NCBI GenBank assembly: GCA_030448265.1
Contig: JAUJNG010000019.1
Span: 3,036 to 67,035, forward strand
DNA: 64,000 bases
Source of the DNA: Abditibacterium sp.
Lineage (GTDB): Bacteria > Armatimonadota > Abditibacteriia > Abditibacteriales > Abditibacteriaceae
Direction of reading: 5' to 3'
Shown: one piece after another, positions 42,351 to 51,919 of the stretch
Position numbering within the stretch: the stretch's first letter is position 1
How the letters are laid out: each line of letters opens with the position of its first letter
Notes under the pieces: model-generated
Database searches by the model: none
Told to the model about the DNA's origin: nothing
The model's input: the letters and a program-made list of their open reading frames with translations, nothing else
Translations under genes and position numbers: made by a program

Positions 42351-43886
42351 CTATGCGCTCGCGGTGAACTGCCCGTTGAAGTCGCCCGCCGCACTTTTCA
42401 AAGTCTCTTCCGCTTCTTTGGAAATCGCTTTTTCGGTGCGAATCGCCTGCACCACTTCGGGGTAGCGCTCTTTCACGAAACTCAGAAACTCCCGCTCGTA
42501 ACGCTGCACGTCTTCGACCGGAAAAACATCCATGAAGCCGTTGGTCGCGGCCCAGATCGAAAGCACCTGGTCTTCGACAGGGTAGGGCGCGTAGTTGCCC
42601 TGCTTCATCAGTTCCGTGAGGCGCTGGCCGCGCGCCAACTGCGCCTGCGTCGATTTGTCCAAGTCCGAAGCGAACTGCGCGAACGCCGCCAGCGAGCGAT
42701 ACTGCGCCAGCTCGAGCTTGAGTTTGCCCGCAACCTGCTTGGTGGCCTTGATTTGCGCCGCCGATCCAACGCGCGATACGCTCAGACCCGCGTTGATGGC
42801 GGGGCGCACACCGGCGTTGAACAAGTCCGGCTCCAGGAAGATCTGGCCGTCGGTGATGGAAATCACGTTGGTCGGGATATACGCCGAAATGTCGTTGGCC
42901 TGGGTTTCGATGATGGGAAGCGCGGTCAAAGAACCGCCGCCCAGATCGCGGTGCATTTTGGCCGAGCGCTCCAGCAAGCGCGAATGCAGGTTGAAAACGT
43001 CGCCAGGATAAGCCTCGCGGCCAGGCGGACGGCGCAACAGCAGCGACATCGAGCGATAGGCGACGGCGTGTTTGCTCAAATCGTCGTAGACGATGAGCGC
43101 GTGCTGCCCCTTGTCGCGGAAATACTCGCCCATCGCGGTGCCGGCGAAGGGCGCGATGTATTGCAAGGGCGCGCTGTCGTTGGCCGAGGCGACCACGACA
43201 ATCGTGTATTCCATCGCGCCCGCTTTTTCGAGCGCCGCAACCAGCGCGGCAATCGTGGACTGCTTCTGGCCGATGGCGACGTAAATACAGTAAACGCCGC
43301 TCTCTTTCTGGTTGATGATGGCGTCGATGGCGACGGCGGTTTTTCCGGTCTGGCGGTCGCCGATGATAAGTTCGCGCTGGCCGCGCCCAATCGGAATCAT
43401 GGCGTCGATGGCCTTGATGCCGGTCTGAAGCGGCTCCTTGACGCCCTCGCGCTGCATCACGCCTGGCGCTTTGACTTCGATGAGCTGGCGCGTGTCGGTG
43501 ACGATGGGGCCTTTGCCGTCAATCGGCTCGCCCAGCGCGTTGACGACGCGGCCCAGAAGGGCGGGGCCAACCGGAACATCGGCGATGCGGCCCGTGGTTT
43601 TCACCGTCGAGCCTTCTTCGATGTGGTTGTAATCGCCCGCGATAACGACGCCGACGTTGTCGTCTTCGAGGTTGAGCGCGATGCCCATGGTGGGCAGGCC
43701 GGTGTCGGGCGAAACGGGAAATTCGAGCAGTTCGCCCGATTTGGCGCCCTGCAAGCCGTAAACGCGCGCGATGCCGTCGCCGATTTCCAGCACGGTGCCG
43801 ACATCGACCATTTGCAGGTCGGTTTCGAGGCCGCCTTCCAACTCGCGTTGGAGGACAGAGGTGATTTCTTCCGGTCTAATTGCCAT
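42351..43886 (-). CDS. atpA: ATP synthase alpha subunit
   Basis: This 511-residue non-catalytic subunit starts [20 protein letters not shown]. The P-loop [19 protein letters not shown], the arginine-finger region [15 protein letters not shown]-type ([20 protein letters not shown]) and [20 protein letters not shown] are intact. Expected length and all domains are present. It follows atpH and is followed by a hairpin then atpG. Confidence 0.97.
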   Translation of the reverse strand: MAIRPEEITSVLQRELEGGLETDLQMVDVGTVLEIGDGIARVYGLQGAKSGELLEFPVSPDTGLPTMGIALNLEDDNVGVVIAGDYNHIEEGSTVKTTGRIADVPVGPALLGRVVNALGEPIDGKGPIVTDTRQLIEVKAPGVMQREGVKEPLQTGIKAIDAMIPIGRGQRELIIGDRQTGKTAVAIDAIINQKESGVYCIYVAIGQKQSTIAALVAALEKAGAMEYTIVVVASANDSAPLQYIAPFAGTAMGEYFRDKGQHALIVYDDLSKHAVAYRSMSLLLRRPPGREAYPGDVFNLHSRLLERSAKMHRDLGGGSLTALPIIETQANDISAYIPTNVISITDGQIFLEPDLFNAGVRPAINAGLSVSRVGSAAQIKATKQVAGKLKLELAQYRSLAAFAQFASDLDKSTQAQLARGQRLTELMKQGNYAPYPVEDQVLSIWAATNGFMDVFPVEDVQRYEREFLSFVKERYPEVVQAIRTEKAISKEAEETLKSAAGDFNGQFTASA

Positions 43887-43926
43887 TATGAACTCTGATG
43901 GACACGGCGTGCCGTGTTCCTTATTT

Positions 43927-44478
43927 TTAAACGACCTTGACGCGCTTCAATCGCTCGTTCAAGGTTTGTAGGCGCGATTCTACGCTGCCGTCAATCAGTT
44001 TATCGCCCACCCGCACTACGAGGCCGCCCAGAATATTGGGGTCAATGCGCGTTTTGAGGCGCACTTTGACGCCGAATTTGGCCTGAAGCGCGCGTTCGAG
44101 CGCGAAATGCTGCGCCATCGAAAGCGGAACCGCCGAAACGACTTCGCCATCGGCCTCACCGCGAAATTCGTCAAAAAGCCGGTTGAACTCGCTCAGAATC
44201 TGCGGCAGGATGTTGGCGCGGCCTTTGTCCACCACCAGAAACAGAAATTTCTCGACATCGGGGCTGGCCGAGCCGCCAAAAATGCCGTGCATCACGGCGC
44301 GCTTCTTTTCGACGGTCAGAAGCGGGTGATGCAGCACGCTCGCCAGTTCGCGCGAGCTTTCCACCGTCGCCACCACTTCGGCTAAATTCGACGCGATGGT
44401 TTCGACCTGGCCGCGCTTCTTGGCGACTCCAAAAAGGGCGCTCGCATAGCGGCGCGCCACGCTGAGATCGCCGGTCAT
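43927..44478 (-). CDS. atpH: ATP synthase delta subunit
   Basis: This 183-residue peripheral-stalk subunit starts [20 protein letters not shown]. The helical N-domain and the C-terminal strand region [30 protein letters not shown], the family's best-conserved segment, are present. It overlaps atpF by 4 bases (ATGA), giving translational coupling. Confidence 0.95.
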   Translation of the reverse strand: MTGDLSVARRYASALFGVAKKRGQVETIASNLAEVVATVESSRELASVLHHPLLTVEKKRAVMHGIFGGSASPDVEKFLFLVVDKGRANILPQILSEFNRLFDEFRGEADGEVVSAVPLSMAQHFALERALQAKFGVKVRLKTRIDPNILGGLVVRVGDKLIDGSVESRLQTLNERLKRVKVV

Positions 44479-44999
44479 CGGGCGCTTCCCATTGAGGTTT
44501 GCGCCCCTATTTTGGCAATCGCGTCGTCAATGAGTCCGGTCTGACCCGCCGCGCTGAGGTTTTCGCGCGCGCTCTGACGGGCCATCAAAGTCGCCAGATC
44601 GACGATCTGATTGCGCGCTTCGACCAGCGATTTGCTCCGCTCCGACGCCGCTTCTTCCTGACCGCGCAAAACAATCGCCTGCGCGTCGGTGTGGGCGCGG
44701 GCGAGAATTTCGTCGCGCGCGCTCTGGGCTTCCTTGACGGCGGCCTGAATTTTATTGCGCGCTTCGTCCTCGATGGTCGCCAGACGAGTTTCGTAATCGC
44801 GCTGCAGCGCGACCATTTCATCGCGCCGCGCCTGCGCGTCGTCCAGATCGCCGCGAATTTTGTCCTGGCGCGCCTGGAGAGTGCGAACGAGCGGGCCAAA
44901 GGCGAATTTGCTCAAAACGAAGAGCAAAATCAGAAAGCCGACCAGCGATATGAGGATGAATCTGGGTTCGATACCCAGCGTTTCTAAAATTGAACCCAT
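44475..44999 (-). CDS. atpF: ATP synthase b subunit
   Basis: This 174-residue subunit has one N-terminal membrane helix (FILISLVGFLILLFVLSKFA) and a long charged coiled coil typical of the peripheral stalk (DDAQARRDEMVALQRDYETR). Only one b gene is present, so a homodimeric stalk is expected. A hairpin separates it from atpE. Confidence 0.94.
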   Translation of the reverse strand: MGSILETLGIEPRFILISLVGFLILLFVLSKFAFGPLVRTLQARQDKIRGDLDDAQARRDEMVALQRDYETRLATIEDEARNKIQAAVKEAQSARDEILARAHTDAQAIVLRGQEEAASERSKSLVEARNQIVDLATLMARQSARENLSAAGQTGLIDDAIAKIGAQTSMGSAR

Positions 45000-45020
45000 T
45001 GTTTTGTTGGAAGACGCTGA

Positions 45021-45050
45021 GGCGGAAGCGACTCAAAAGCCGCTTCCGCC
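45021..45050. repeat. Hairpin between atpE and atpF
   Basis: GGCGGAAGCG (45021-45030) pairs perfectly with CGCTTCCGCC (45041-45050) around a 10-base loop. On the sense strand it follows the atpE stop. It is not followed by a T-run, so it is unlikely to be a strong terminator. Confidence 0.85.
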
Positions 45051-45057
45051 GAAAAAA

Positions 45058-45345
45058 TTAACCGCCACCGCCAGCAGCGCCGCCCATCGCTCCGATAGCC
45101 TGGGTCACCGAGGGCAGTTTGCCCTGCAAAATGAAGAACATGAGTAGCGCGTAGATGACCAGCGATTCGATCAGCGCCAGACCGATAATCATCGCGGTTT
45201 GAATCGTGCCCGACGCTTCGGGCTGGCGCGCCATGCCCTGAACCGCGCCGTAGATGGCGATGCCCTGTCCCAGACCCGCGCCGATAACGGCGATGGGAAG
45301 TCCCAAACCAGTCGCAAGTGCGAGTTGACCAAAATAATTTTCCAT
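45058..45345 (-). CDS. atpE: ATP synthase c subunit
   Basis: This 95-residue proteolipid has two membrane helices joined by the conserved ARQPE loop (39-43). The ion-binding Glu60 lies in GLALIESLVIYALLMFF. Gln27, Ser61 and Tyr65 occupy the positions that bind sodium in Ilyobacter/Propionigenium c rings, with the same 33-residue spacing from Gln to Glu, although Thr next to Ser is replaced by Leu. A Gly-rich tail (GAMGGAAGGGG) extends the C-terminus. Confidence 0.96.
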   Translation of the reverse strand: MENYFGQLALATGLGLPIAVIGAGLGQGIAIYGAVQGMARQPEASGTIQTAMIIGLALIESLVIYALLMFFILQGKLPSVTQAIGAMGGAAGGGG

Positions 45346-45407
45346 AGTGTTCTTATCTCCTTTCCCCGAAAAATTGCGGGGAAGTGGAAAGCAAAGTGAA
45401 TCCGGTT

Positions 45408-46496
45408 TTACGCGACCGGAGACGCGCTGGCACGACCCACGACCTGATCATGCCCGCCGGTGTGAGCGTGCTCGGTGTGTTCGTGCCCGCCATGCTCATC
45501 ATGATGCGTGGCGAGAATTGAAATGTAGATGGCCAGCAGTGTCGAAAACACCAGAGCCTGCAAAAATCCGAAGAGAACGCCCAGAAACAACACCGGCAAC
45601 TGAAACGGAATCGGCAGCCAGATCGGCAAAAGCGCCACAGCCAAGCCTATCAGAGTCGCCACCACTTGCTCTTCGCCGAACACGTTGCAAAGCAAACGCA
45701 GTGACAGAGAAAGCGGCTTAATCAGTTCGCCGATTAGATGAAGCGGGAAGTTGAGCGGCGCCAGCCAGATCGGTTCGCCCACGAAATGCATAAACCACGA
45801 TTTGAATCCCGCTTCCGAAATGGCGATGATGTGAACCGCGATAAATGCGACGATAGCGAGCGCGATGGGAATGGCGGGCATCGCCGTCGGCGCCAGCATT
45901 CCAGGCACGAGGCCCAGGTAGTTGGACACCAGAATGGTGAAGAAAAACGAGGCGATGAGCGGCGTGTATTTGCGCGCCAGAGGCGCACCCATCACACCGA
46001 CCAGATAATCCTGAAAACCGGCGACTCCGGCTTCGACCAAATTCGCCGCCGAAGCGGTCTTGCCTTCGGGCCGAATTTTGACTTTACGCGCCGCCGAAAC
46101 CATCAAAAGTCCCAGAAATGTCCACACCAGGGCCGTGATGACCAAAAAGTCGTATTTCACGACCGGCCCATGTGGCCCTTTCTCACCAGGCTGCGCGAAA
46201 AGAGTGCGCGCGACACCGTTGAACCAGGTGCCGTGTTCGGGATCGAAAACCGCGCGCGGCTCGGCAGAGTGCCCGTCGCCATGTCCGCCTTTGCCGTGTC
46301 CGCCTTCACCGTGCGAACCGGTGATGGCGCTGGCGTGTTCGCCAGTGCCGCCGTGCGCCGCGCTATCGACGGCTTCGGTCGCGCCGCCCGCTTTGGTCGT
46401 GCCGCCCGCTTCGGGCGCAGCAAACGCGACGCGCGGCGCCGCAAAGGTCGCAAGAAGGGCGAAAAGCGCGGCGTGGCGAAAGAATTTGGCGATCAT
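45408..46496 (-). CDS. atpB: ATP synthase a subunit with signal-like N-terminus and His-rich segments
   Basis: This 362-residue subunit is longer than the usual 240-280. Residues 1-26 look like a signal peptide (ALFALLATFAAPRVAFA-AP). A Gly/His-rich stretch follows (SHGEGGHGKGGHGDGHSAEP, about 60-79). The five-helix a-subunit core then carries the essential Arg in KPLSLSLRLLCNVFGEE. The C-terminus is again His-rich (THHDEHGGHEHTEHAHTGGH). Exported His clusters suggest metal or proton buffering at the outer face, by inference. It follows the atpI-like genes. Confidence 0.94.
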   Translation of the reverse strand: MIAKFFRHAALFALLATFAAPRVAFAAPEAGGTTKAGGATEAVDSAAHGGTGEHASAITGSHGEGGHGKGGHGDGHSAEPRAVFDPEHGTWFNGVARTLFAQPGEKGPHGPVVKYDFLVITALVWTFLGLLMVSAARKVKIRPEGKTASAANLVEAGVAGFQDYLVGVMGAPLARKYTPLIASFFFTILVSNYLGLVPGMLAPTAMPAIPIALAIVAFIAVHIIAISEAGFKSWFMHFVGEPIWLAPLNFPLHLIGELIKPLSLSLRLLCNVFGEEQVVATLIGLAVALLPIWLPIPFQLPVLFLGVLFGFLQALVFSTLLAIYISILATHHDEHGGHEHTEHAHTGGHDQVVGRASASPVA

Positions 46497-46526
46497 GTTG
46501 AGAAAAAGCGCCTCAGCGCGAGAAAC

Positions 46527-47021
46527 TTAATTTTTAGCGGCCCGTGTCAGCATCCAGCCGACGACTTTGGCCACAATCACAAGCTGTCCGGCGAAAAAAC
46601 CCAGCGCCAGAATCGCTGGAAGAATCAACCCAAAACCATTCAGCACCGCCAGAACCGCGACGATGAGAACGAACTTGAGCGGCAGCAGCAACGCCAAAAT
46701 CAAACGCGCATCGAAGCCGCCCAACTGTTCTTTGGGCCGCATCAGAGCGCGCACGCCGATTTCGTGAGCGCGCAGCAAAAGCGCGGCTAAAACCAGCCCC
46801 GACGCCAGCGACGCCACAATCGCGCCGTTTTTGGTTCCCAGCGCCGCCAGAACGACTAAAACCGCGCCGAACCACGCCATCGAGCGGTAGATGCGCGCCA
46901 AAAAAGCGGCGTCCAAAGGCGATTGAGCTTTGGGCGCCGAAGTGCGCGCTTCACCGGATTTTTCGCTGGCTCGCGCCGAAAATTCGACATCGGGCGCGGC
47001 GGGCACCAAAATCTTACTCAT
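46527..47021 (-). CDS. AtpI-like ATP synthase accessory membrane protein
   Basis: A 164-residue protein with a polar N-terminal 40 residues and four hydrophobic helices (AWFGAVLVVLAALG, IVASLASGLVLAALLL, RLILALLLPLKFVLIVAVLA, LILPAILALGFFAGQLVIVA), as in ATP synthase subunit I. AtpI members help c-ring assembly or Mg uptake. Its start overlaps the upstream AtpZ-like gene by 4 bases, and atpB follows 30 bases later. Confidence 0.8.
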   Translation of the reverse strand: MSKILVPAAPDVEFSARASEKSGEARTSAPKAQSPLDAAFLARIYRSMAWFGAVLVVLAALGTKNGAIVASLASGLVLAALLLRAHEIGVRALMRPKEQLGGFDARLILALLLPLKFVLIVAVLAVLNGFGLILPAILALGFFAGQLVIVAKVVGWMLTRAAKN

Positions 47022-47515
47022 TTCGCTTCGTCTTTGTCGTCTTCCAGCAAGCGTTCGATGAGTTCATCGACGCTTTCCGGCTCGTCCGGCGCGGTTTCGC
47101 TCGGTTTTTGGCCCGCGAGCGGCGGAGGCGGCACTTTGAAAATGCGGTCTCGCGCCGGAGCCTCGCGGATTTCTTCGACCGGCGACGGGTGAGGCGCCAG
47201 TTGAATTTTTTGCTGTTTTTCGCGTTTGGCCTGTTCCTGCTGGCGAGAAACCCGACCCAGAACCACGAACATTTCGCGGAATCCGGCGGCCACGCCCACC
47301 AGAAACAAAATCGGCAGCCAGTAGCCCGTCCCAAAGCGGCTGTCGAGGTAGTAACCCAGCCCCGAACACGCCGCGATGCAGCCCACGAGGGTAAACCCGA
47401 TGGTTGTCGCTTCCCATCCGCTCGAACCGCTCGCGTTCATGGCGCGAGTGCGTCCCAGAAAGAAGGGAAAACGCGCGGAAGCCGGTTTTTTCGGCTCGTT
47501 GTCGCGGCCTGACAT
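47018..47515 (-). CDS. AtpZ/AtpI-type (F0F1 ATPase gene 1) protein
   Basis: The 165 residues contain two membrane helices in the pattern TIGFTLVGCIAACSGLGYYLDSRFGTG...LFLVGVAAGFREMF, the DUF/AtpZ signature with GYYLD. A long charged cytoplasmic tail rich in Pro and Glu (KREKQQKIQLAPHPSP to LIERLLEDDKDEAK) follows and is unusual. First gene of the ATP synthase operon; the operon promoter should lie in 47516-47680, shared with divergent crtB. Confidence 0.85.
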   Translation of the reverse strand: MSGRDNEPKKPASARFPFFLGRTRAMNASGSSGWEATTIGFTLVGCIAACSGLGYYLDSRFGTGYWLPILFLVGVAAGFREMFVVLGRVSRQQEQAKREKQQKIQLAPHPSPVEEIREAPARDRIFKVPPPPLAGQKPSETAPDEPESVDELIERLLEDDKDEAK

Positions 47516-47682
47516 AATAGGAAACGTTGCTGTGGGATTGACGAATCAATTGTAACCGTGCATTTGCCTTTGGGTCAACCCGCAAACCGCCCTCAAATGA
47601 AGAGATTAGAAGATGTGATGAAATGAACGGGCCGCGCCCTGCGCGATGGAGCATACTTTGCCTCGACCTGCGCCCACTTTTC

Positions 47683-48591
47683 ATGGAATCCGCGATATCC
47701 GCCTTCGACCGACCCGCCGCACTGCGTCAGGCGCGCGCCATTTTGCGGCATCACGGCAAATCGTATTACTACTCGACCTGCCTTTTCCCCCGCGAACTTC
47801 AGGACGCCACCTGCGCCGTTTACGCCTTCGTGCGCCTGCCCGATGAAATCGTCGATAACTCGCCCTGCGAAACGCCCGAAGACTTAGCGCGCGTCAAAAG
47901 CGAATTGGCCGACTTCGGCGCGCAGTGGCGGCGCGCCTACACGACCGGCGAATCGAATCACGCGGTTTTGCAACTCGCCGCGCAAACCTGGCACAAATAC
48001 CGAATTCCCTATGAGTATTCCGAGGAATTTCTGCGCGCCATGATCCAGGACACCCACCAGACCGATTACGCGACTTACGTTGATTTGGAAGGCTATATGT
48101 ATGGTTCGGCGGCGGTCATTGGCCTAATGATGAGCCACCTCGTCGGTTTTCAGGAACCGAAAACCCTCGATCACGCGCAGAAACTCGGCTATGCGATGCA
48201 GCTCACCAATTTCCTGCGCGATATTGACGAAGATTTCCAGCTGCGAAATCGTGTTTATATGCCCTCTGACGAACTGGCGCGCTTCGGTTTGAGCCGCGAT
48301 GACATCGCCGCTCGCCGTTTCTCTCCCAATTTTCGCGCTTTTATGGAATTTCAGGGCGCGCGCGCACACCGTCTGTATGAAGAAGCCAACGCCGGAATCC
48401 CGCTTCTCAACCGCGAAGGCCGCTTCGCGGTTGCGACCGCTTCCACACTTTACCGCGCCATTCTGGGGAAACTGGAAAAGCAGGATTGGAATCCCTTTCC
48501 CCAACGCGCCAAAACTTCGCTTGGGGAGAAAGTCGTCTTGACAGGCAAAGCGTGGAAACTGTCGCGTTCATCTGCGGTTAATTCTTTCTAA
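47683..48591 (+). CDS. Phytoene/squalene synthase family protein
   Basis: The ATG at 47683 (MESAISAFDRPAALRQARAI) gives 302 residues. The two Asp-rich metal motifs, VRLPDEIVDN (near residue 52) and LTNFLRDIDEDF (near 172-187), and YMYGSAAVIGLMM are those of the CrtB/CrtM family, which joins two prenyl diphosphates head to head. Whether C30 or C40 product is made cannot be told. The stop overlaps the desaturase start (TAATG). Together they begin a carotenoid operon divergent from atp. Confidence 0.92.
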   Translation: MESAISAFDRPAALRQARAILRHHGKSYYYSTCLFPRELQDATCAVYAFVRLPDEIVDNSPCETPEDLARVKSELADFGAQWRRAYTTGESNHAVLQLAAQTWHKYRIPYEYSEEFLRAMIQDTHQTDYATYVDLEGYMYGSAAVIGLMMSHLVGFQEPKTLDHAQKLGYAMQLTNFLRDIDEDFQLRNRVYMPSDELARFGLSRDDIAARRFSPNFRAFMEFQGARAHRLYEEANAGIPLLNREGRFAVATASTLYRAILGKLEKQDWNPFPQRAKTSLGEKVVLTGKAWKLSRSSAVNSF

Positions 48592-50093
48592 TGAATCAAA
48601 AAATCATCGTTATCGGCGGCGGCATCGGCGGATTGGCTTTCGCTAACCTCGCCGCGAAAAAGGGCTACGCGGTCACCCTCTTGGAAAAAAACGCGCGGCT
48701 GGGCGGCGTCGCCAATCAGTTCAGCGCGGCAGGTTTCACTTTCGATATGGGGCCGTCGTGGTATTTGATGCCCGATGTTTTTCAGTCCTATTTCGACTTA
48801 CTGGATGAAAAAGTCGAAGATCATCTCGACTTGGTGCGCCTTGACCCATCGTATCGCATCTTTTTCCAGAATCAGGGCCGCTCTTTCGATTTCTACTCCG
48901 ATTTAGAACGCGACATTCCCACCTTTGAAAGTCTCGAACCAGGAGTTGGCCCAGTCTTGCGCGATTATCTGGAGAAATCGAAATATCAATATGAAATCGC
49001 GATTCGCGGCTTCATGTATAAAAACAACGACACGGTTTTCGATTTTCTCAATAAACAAGTCGCCATCGAAGGCCCCGAACTGGAAGTGTTTTCCAAGATG
49101 TCGGATTACGTTAACAAACACTTCAAAACCGACGAAGTGCAAAAGATCATGCAATACACGCTGGTCTTTCTGGGTTCTTCGCCCTACAATACGCCCGCGC
49201 TTTACAACATCATGTCGCATATTGATTTCAATATGGGCGTATTCTATCCCCAGGGCGGCATTCACGAAATTCCCAAAGCCCTGGTTCGCATCGGCGAGAA
49301 ACTGGGCGTCGAATATCGAACCAATGTCCCCGTCGCGCAAATCAACACTCGGCGAGGCCCGTCGGTGAAAAGCGTGGTTTTGGAAAACGGTGAAGAAATT
49401 GAGGCCGACATCATCGTTTCCAACACTTCAATCCATCACACCGAATCGCTTCTTCCCAAACCTTATCGCGATCATTCACAGCGCTACTGGAATAGCCGCA
49501 AACTGGCGCCCTCGGCTTTGATAATGTATCTAGGCGTGGAAGGCAAAGTCGATTCTCTGACGCATCATAACTTGCTCTTTTCGCCGGACTGGAAGAAGAA
49601 CTTCGCCGAAATCTTCGATGCCCCGCAGTGGCCAACCGACCCTTCGCTCTATATTTGCGCGCCTTCCAAAACCGATCCCAACGTTGCGCCCGAAGGCTGC
49701 GAAAACCTGTTCGTGCTGGTTCCAATCGCGGCGCGAACCGAGTATACGGAAGACGAATTGGAAGACCAGTCGAATCGAATTCTGCGACTCATCGAAAAGG
49801 AAATGGATTGCCCAGGATTGCGCGAGCGCATCGTTTATAAAAAGCTGTTTTCGGTCAAAGATTTCGCCTCGCATTACAATAAGCTCGGCGGCACCGCGCT
49901 GGGATTGTCACACACCATGATGCAGACCGCGATTTTGCGGCCCAATAACCGTTCGAAAAAGGTCGAAAACCTGCTTTACGTCGGCGCCGACACCAATCCT
50001 GGCATCGGAATGCCGATTCAACTCATCTCGGCGGAACTGGCGCTCAAACGCATCATCGACGACAAAACTTCGGGCCATTTGAGCGCAATTTAA
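48591..50093 (+). CDS. Phytoene desaturase family (CrtI/CrtN-like) FAD protein
   Basis: This 500-residue protein starts IIVIGGGIGGLAFANLAAKK, an FAD dinucleotide-binding motif. FTFDMGPSWYLMPDVFQSYF and the C-terminal LYVGADTNPGIGMPIQLISA-ELALKRI are diagnostic of carotenoid desaturases. It likely desaturates or oxygenates the product of the upstream synthase. No cyclase or hydroxylase gene is in the window. Confidence 0.93.
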   Translation: MNQKIIVIGGGIGGLAFANLAAKKGYAVTLLEKNARLGGVANQFSAAGFTFDMGPSWYLMPDVFQSYFDLLDEKVEDHLDLVRLDPSYRIFFQNQGRSFDFYSDLERDIPTFESLEPGVGPVLRDYLEKSKYQYEIAIRGFMYKNNDTVFDFLNKQVAIEGPELEVFSKMSDYVNKHFKTDEVQKIMQYTLVFLGSSPYNTPALYNIMSHIDFNMGVFYPQGGIHEIPKALVRIGEKLGVEYRTNVPVAQINTRRGPSVKSVVLENGEEIEADIIVSNTSIHHTESLLPKPYRDHSQRYWNSRKLAPSALIMYLGVEGKVDSLTHHNLLFSPDWKKNFAEIFDAPQWPTDPSLYICAPSKTDPNVAPEGCENLFVLVPIAARTEYTEDELEDQSNRILRLIEKEMDCPGLRERIVYKKLFSVKDFASHYNKLGGTALGLSHTMMQTAILRPNNRSKKVENLLYVGADTNPGIGMPIQLISAELALKRIIDDKTSGHLSAI

Positions 50094-50106
50094 AGCGTTC
50101 TATTTG

Positions 50107-50217
50107 AAGCGACATGAAGTCGCAGCCAACGAAGTTGTCGGCCTTCGCCGACAGCGTTCCAATCCCTTGATGTCGGCGAAGGCCGACAACTTCGTTGGCT
50201 GCGACTTCATGTCGCTT
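50107..50217. repeat. Inverted repeat, family C copy 2
   Basis: Arms 50107-50153 and 50170-50217 carry CGCAGCCAACGAAGTTGTCG and its complement. The inner TGTCGGCCTTCGCCGACA palindrome is shared with copy 1 at 32055-32163. The loop is 16 bases. It separates the desaturase from the convergent AraC regulator. Confidence 0.95.
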
Positions 50218-50252
50218 TTGACACATTGACTCAATCGAGAACCGATTTAGAA

Positions 50253-51066
50253 TTAAAAACGGCGCCGATGCTGTGCGGGACTCTGGCCGGTGCCCGCGCG
50301 GAAACTGCGCGTAGGAACCAAAACCGGCACGCGCCGCGATTTCCGAAAGCGAAAGATTGGCGTTATCGCACAAGCGCAGGGCGCGGTGCAGACATTGCGC
50401 GGCGCGAAAATCAGTGAGACTGCGGCCCGTTTGCGCCGCGAAAAGCCGCGACAAACGCGAGGGCGAAAGCCCCACCTGGCGCGCCAGAGCGGGCACCGAA
50501 GGCGGCGGATTCTGGTCGCGCAGCAAACGCGCCGCCCGCTCGACGGCGGGATGAACCGCGCCGCCGACCGCGTTTTCTTCGCCCTGCCCAAACGCTCCCC
50601 AGAAACGCCCCAACAAATAACCGAGGCCCGCGCGATATTGGTCGTCTTCATGGGTGCAAATGCGCTCGCACAGCGCCTCGATTTCCTCGTTTTCCGCTTC
50701 ACCGAGACAGCGATGCAGAATTTGCTGCGGATCGTCTTGCAGCAGCATTTGCGAACTGGGCGCGCGACAGAGGAAGTGCAGATATTCGGGCTTCCAGACG
50801 GCGATCCACATCGAAAAATCGCTCGACTGCTCGATGAGAACGTGATTTTGAGAGGGAAAAAGCCACAGCAAATCACGCCGCGCGAGGCGGACGCGGCGGT
50901 TTTCAATGAGATAGGTCGCATGGCCGCGCGTGACGAAGTTCGCTTCCAGTTCGATGTGGCGATGAAAGGTGCTGCGCGGCGTCTTGGAGCGGTAAAACCA
51001 CAGGCGCCCGCCGAGCTGGTGGTCGAGTTGGAGGGTTTCCGGTTGAGAATGGAGAGAATGCGACAT
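50253..51066 (-). pseudogene. AraC-family regulator with a frameshift near the C-terminus
   Basis: From MSHSLHSQPETLQLDHQLGG the frame reads an N-terminal cupin-like sensor (FHRHIELEANFVTRGHATYL) and two helix-turn-helix motifs (VPALARQVGLSPSRLSRLFA; LSEIAARAGFGSYAQF). Right after AQF the family ending (FRAGTGQSPAQHRRRF, then stop at 50253) is in a different frame; the two frames join if one base is removed at the AAA run near 50302-50304. Without correction the protein runs on through a repeat to 50053. It is either a sequencing error, a decayed gene or recoding. It is divergent from phyH and likely controls it. Confidence 0.75.
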
Positions 51067-51144
51067 CAAATGCGAAGTTTGCGCCCATTTTTGCGAAGCG
51101 CGCCAGTTGGTGAGAAGGCACAATGGAAAGAGAGGTTTTTAATT

Positions 51145-51915
51145 ATGACCAATCAACTTGTTTCTCCCGTGACGCCCGCGCACCGCGAGCAATTTCAGCG
51201 CGAAGGCTACTTCATTCTCGAAAGCGTCGTGCCGCCCGAACATTTGCAGCTTTTGCGTGACAAGGTGATGCAAAACATCGCGCGCATCGATGCCGAAATG
51301 GAAGAAAAGGGCGTCGAGAAACTGGGCATCAACCACAAAGGCAGCCGCTACTTCGTGGGCGCCTATCGCGCAGGCGACCAGGAAATCGGCGACTTCATTT
51401 TTTCCGATTTGATGGCCGAAGTCACGCGCGCCACGCTCGGCGACGATGTGTTTCTATTTTTTGAGCAATACGTCGTCAAAGCGGCGGAAAAAGGTGGCAA
51501 ATTTTCCTGGCATCAGGATTCGGGCTATGTCGGCCATCCCAATCACAAGCCGTATTTGACGTGCTGGGTCACGCTCGATGATGTCAATGAGGAAAACGGC
51601 ACCGTCTATTTGCTGCCCTACGACCGCGCCGGAACGCGGGATTTCGTGCCGCACCGTTTGGATGCCGAAAGCAACGATAAAGTCGGCTATTTTGGCGACG
51701 ATCCAGGACTTCCCATCATCGCTCCGGCGGGCAGCGTCGCGTGTTTTTCCTCGACGGTTTTTCACCGCAGCGGGCCGAACTCAACCGACAAAATGCGCCG
51801 CGTTTATCTGCCGCAGTATTCGGCGGAGCCGCTCATGAACGCCGACGGCACCAAGCTGTGGAATCTCGCCGAACCGTTCATTCAAAACGGTGAGCGCGTG
51901 CGTTTCGGGAAATAA
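51145..51915 (+). CDS. Phytanoyl-CoA dioxygenase (PhyH) family oxygenase
   Basis: This 256-residue Fe(II)/2-oxoglutarate oxygenase has the HxD metal motif in KFSWHQDSGYVGHPNHKPYL and the distal His in SSTVFHRSGPNSTDKMRRVY, where the Arg that binds 2-oxoglutarate follows. The N-terminal region (QFQREGYFILESVVPPEHLQ) is typical of PhyH. An AGAGAGG element lies just before ATG 51145. It is divergent from the AraC-type regulator; a shared 78-base gap presumably holds the operator. Confidence 0.92.
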   Translation: MTNQLVSPVTPAHREQFQREGYFILESVVPPEHLQLLRDKVMQNIARIDAEMEEKGVEKLGINHKGSRYFVGAYRAGDQEIGDFIFSDLMAEVTRATLGDDVFLFFEQYVVKAAEKGGKFSWHQDSGYVGHPNHKPYLTCWVTLDDVNEENGTVYLLPYDRAGTRDFVPHRLDAESNDKVGYFGDDPGLPIIAPAGSVACFSSTVFHRSGPNSTDKMRRVYLPQYSAEPLMNADGTKLWNLAEPFIQNGERVRFGK

Positions 51916-51919
51916 TTCA

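Noticed and set aside
50053-50252. C-terminal extension of the AraC regulator through the family C repeat
   Set aside because: It results from the frameshift near 50303; the natural ending lies in the other frame and stops at 50253.
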